Assembly (NCBI GenBank): GCA_019633425.1
Contig: WSUB01000040.1
Span: forward strand, 1-64,000
Direction of reading: 5' to 3'
From: Tulasnella sp. 424
Lineage: Eukaryota > Basidiomycota > Agaricomycetes > Cantharellales > Tulasnellaceae
Length of the DNA stretch: 64,000 nucleotides
The notes under the pieces were generated by a model that made no database searches, was not told the DNA's origin, and saw only the letters and a list, made by a program, of their open reading frames with translations. Of this stretch, positions 62,229 through 64,000 are shown piece by piece. Within the stretch, counting starts at the first letter, position 1; each line of letters opens with the position of its first letter. A program made the position numbers and the translations under genes.

Positions 62229-64000
62229 ATGGCCTCCCCTATACTTCGTGGCATCACGCGTCCTACGTATACCCGAAGGAGCAATCGGAGAATTTTGATA
62301 TGGACTTTCCTCACCTGCACCGCGGTCTACGTCTTCCTCTTTGGGTTTGTGTCCTCAGAGCCCGACGACTACGACGACCTGTTCGGTGAAGACACCCATA
62401 CTACGACGGCCCAAGCTGTAATCCCAACTCCGCCTCCTTCGAAGGGAGTGTCGCGCCTACCACCGAAGGGCATAACCCGATGGCCCCTCGGGCGAAGTGG
62501 CAAGATATCTGTGCCTGTCGATGATACGGGAGACGTGGAGCCACCGGATGGTGCCAAGCCTCGACATCCTGTACTTGATTTGATTGAAGGCGCGGAAAAG
62601 AAGTGGAACGAAATGGTCCGCAGGTAGGAAGTTTGACGCGCCGGCGGTGGGAGACTCCGGACTGAAACCTCTTTGGGCAGGCAAAGTCCTACACTGCCAG
62701 ATGCAGTAAAGGAGTATCAAAGACGATACGGACGGATGCCTCCAAAAGGCTTTGACCAATGGTGCGTCAATGTCGCTGCTGTCCTCCGGTTCTTTCGTTG
62801 TTTGCTGGTCAATAGTGTTACTGTCCCCCCCCCCCCCATTCCTCTTGTTGCGTTTCGCCGCTAAGTCACTTCATCCTTACTAGGTTCAAGTTTGCAAAAC
62901 AACACAATGTTGTACTGGTCGACGAAGTAAATCTTCCCACTAAAACCAAAAAATTCCTCGCCGCTAACCGCGCTCATCCGTAGTTTGATCAAATCGAGCA
63001 TGACATTGCCCCATACCTTGCTCTTAAGCCTCGCGCAATGAACCAACGCATAGACAAGCTTTCAACCCACAAGGACTCATTCCATCTCATTTTCAAAGAC
63101 GGGAATCTCACCTACACAAACACGCAAACGAGGGACTTGACCAGAATCACCGACATGGTTGCTTTGGTAGAAGACTTCGCCGAATTCCTACCGGATATGG
63201 AGGTACATGCAAGCTTGCACGATACTGGCTCCCACATTCTACGGGAGGATTTCCGGAAAGAGGCTTTAAGGAATGTTGACGCGCGGGGCTGTGAGTGTTT
63301 GTTGGAAGTTGGGGTTCTCGGCCATCGTTCTCACTTAACCGCCACCGCTAGATCTGACAAAAGAGAGAATGTGAGTAAACAAGGGTTTCCCTTTAGCGGC
63401 ATTGTGTGTCTTACCCCGTGCTATGTAGCACGTACTTCGAGAACAAGAAGACGAACCCTCGAAAACGTGTAACGAAAGCGTGTCTGGACGATGCGCCCGC
63501 AGTTCTTCAAGAAAATGGCGTTTTGCCACAGGATGCTCGCGGAAAATCAAGTAATGTTTTCTTTTACACGTCCGTTCTTACAGTGTCTAACTCAGTCTTT
63601 CCGACTTCGTTTAGTGGAGTTCATTCAAGATCATTTGACGTCCATGAACTTCTGCCACAACCCCGAGATCCTCGCCTCTCATGGTTCCTTCATTTGGGAC
63701 CTTGCCCGAGATTCCTTCCTCGAGCCGTTCTTCGTTGGGTGCAAGCTCGCTCAAGGTCCGGAGATCCTCATGCCCGCTCTCTCGGGCTTTTCGGACGCCA
63801 AAGGCGAGGCCCCTCCCGCGTGGTCGACGAGGAAAGCAATGGCGTTCTGGCGTGGATCGACCACTGGAAACCATTATACCATCAAGGATTGGAGGCGGAG
63901 CCACCGGATCGCGTTGCACTTCCTCGCCAATGGCCAAGACGGACAAGAGGCGGTGTTGGTCGAAGACCCCAAGAAGGGTCTCGTGTCCAAGTCGTTTTCA
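62229..64000 (+). CDS. CAP10-type GT90 glycosyltransferase, 3' end beyond window
   Basis: Seven exons are visible (62229-62623, 62681-62761, 62884-62926, 62984-63290, 63352-63370, 63429-63550, 63615 to the edge), all in phase; the gene continues past 64000. A type II signal anchor (RRILIWTFLTCTAVYVFLFG) follows a short basic cytosolic tail, so the enzyme should sit in the Golgi lumen. Next is a Pro/Asp-rich stem. The GT90 domain begins at YGRMPPKGFDQWFKFA and includes VVLVDEFDQIEHDIAPYLAL, ITYFENKK and WRGSTTGNHYTIKDWRRSHR. The Cryptococcus members include Cap10 and the beta-1,2-xylosyltransferase Cxt1, acting on capsule and mannose glycans. Exon 5 is only 19 nt. The exact sugar specificity cannot be told. 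Confidence 0.88.

Overview
The window is nuclear DNA from a filamentous basidiomycete fungus, most likely an Agaricomycete. The genes are split by many short GT-AG introns (mostly 50-70 bp). They include PacC/Rim101, a TmpA-type membrane flavoprotein, a GH10 xylanase, a CAP10-type GT90 glycosyltransferase and a mitochondrial complex I subunit. I cannot fix the genus from the sequence. Nearly all gene models below were built by hand; exon lengths and reading phases close exactly in each complete model.

Layout. From 1 to 37.7 kb is ordinary, gene-dense core genome: 5' exon of TRM9 (-), ISA2 (+), an aminoglycoside-phosphotransferase-fold pseudokinase (+), a two-RRM SR-type splicing factor (-), PacC/RIM101 (-), the methyltransferase EFM7 (-), the complex I 9.5 kDa subunit (+), a secreted GH10 xylanase (+), two tandem PRP43-type DEAH-box helicases (+,+), tmpA (-), SWI5 (+), LTV1 (+) and a serine-rich conserved fungal protein (-). 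From 62.2 kb to the end is a GT90 glycosyltransferase (+) cut by the window edge.

Between them, 38 to 61 kb is a different compartment. It is poor in conventional genes, contains a MITE and a fold-back element, and consists largely of two diverged copies of a 10-12 kb block in direct tandem orientation. Scattered through it are seven tiny three-exon genes that each encode little more than one double-stranded-RNA-binding domain (82-92 residues). Six look intact and each has a TATA box 72-85 bp upstream of its ATG; one has lost its splice sites, and there is one further faint remnant. They fall into type I (39.7, 50.2, 53.8 kb), type IIa (43.9, 55.7 kb) and type IIb (47.3, 58.4 kb), and the order I-IIa-IIb recurs in both blocks. 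This expanding family of stand-alone dsRBD miniproteins is the most unusual thing in the window and the best candidate for an undescribed system, perhaps one that binds, hides or delivers dsRNA in RNA silencing or mycovirus conflict. That function is inference only.

Other points of interest are the tandem duplication of PRP43 with intron positions retained, a kinase-fold protein without its catalytic residues, a long PacC upstream region dense in PacC-type sites, a 7-nt microexon in tmpA, and a 49-bp divergent promoter between TRM9 and ISA2.
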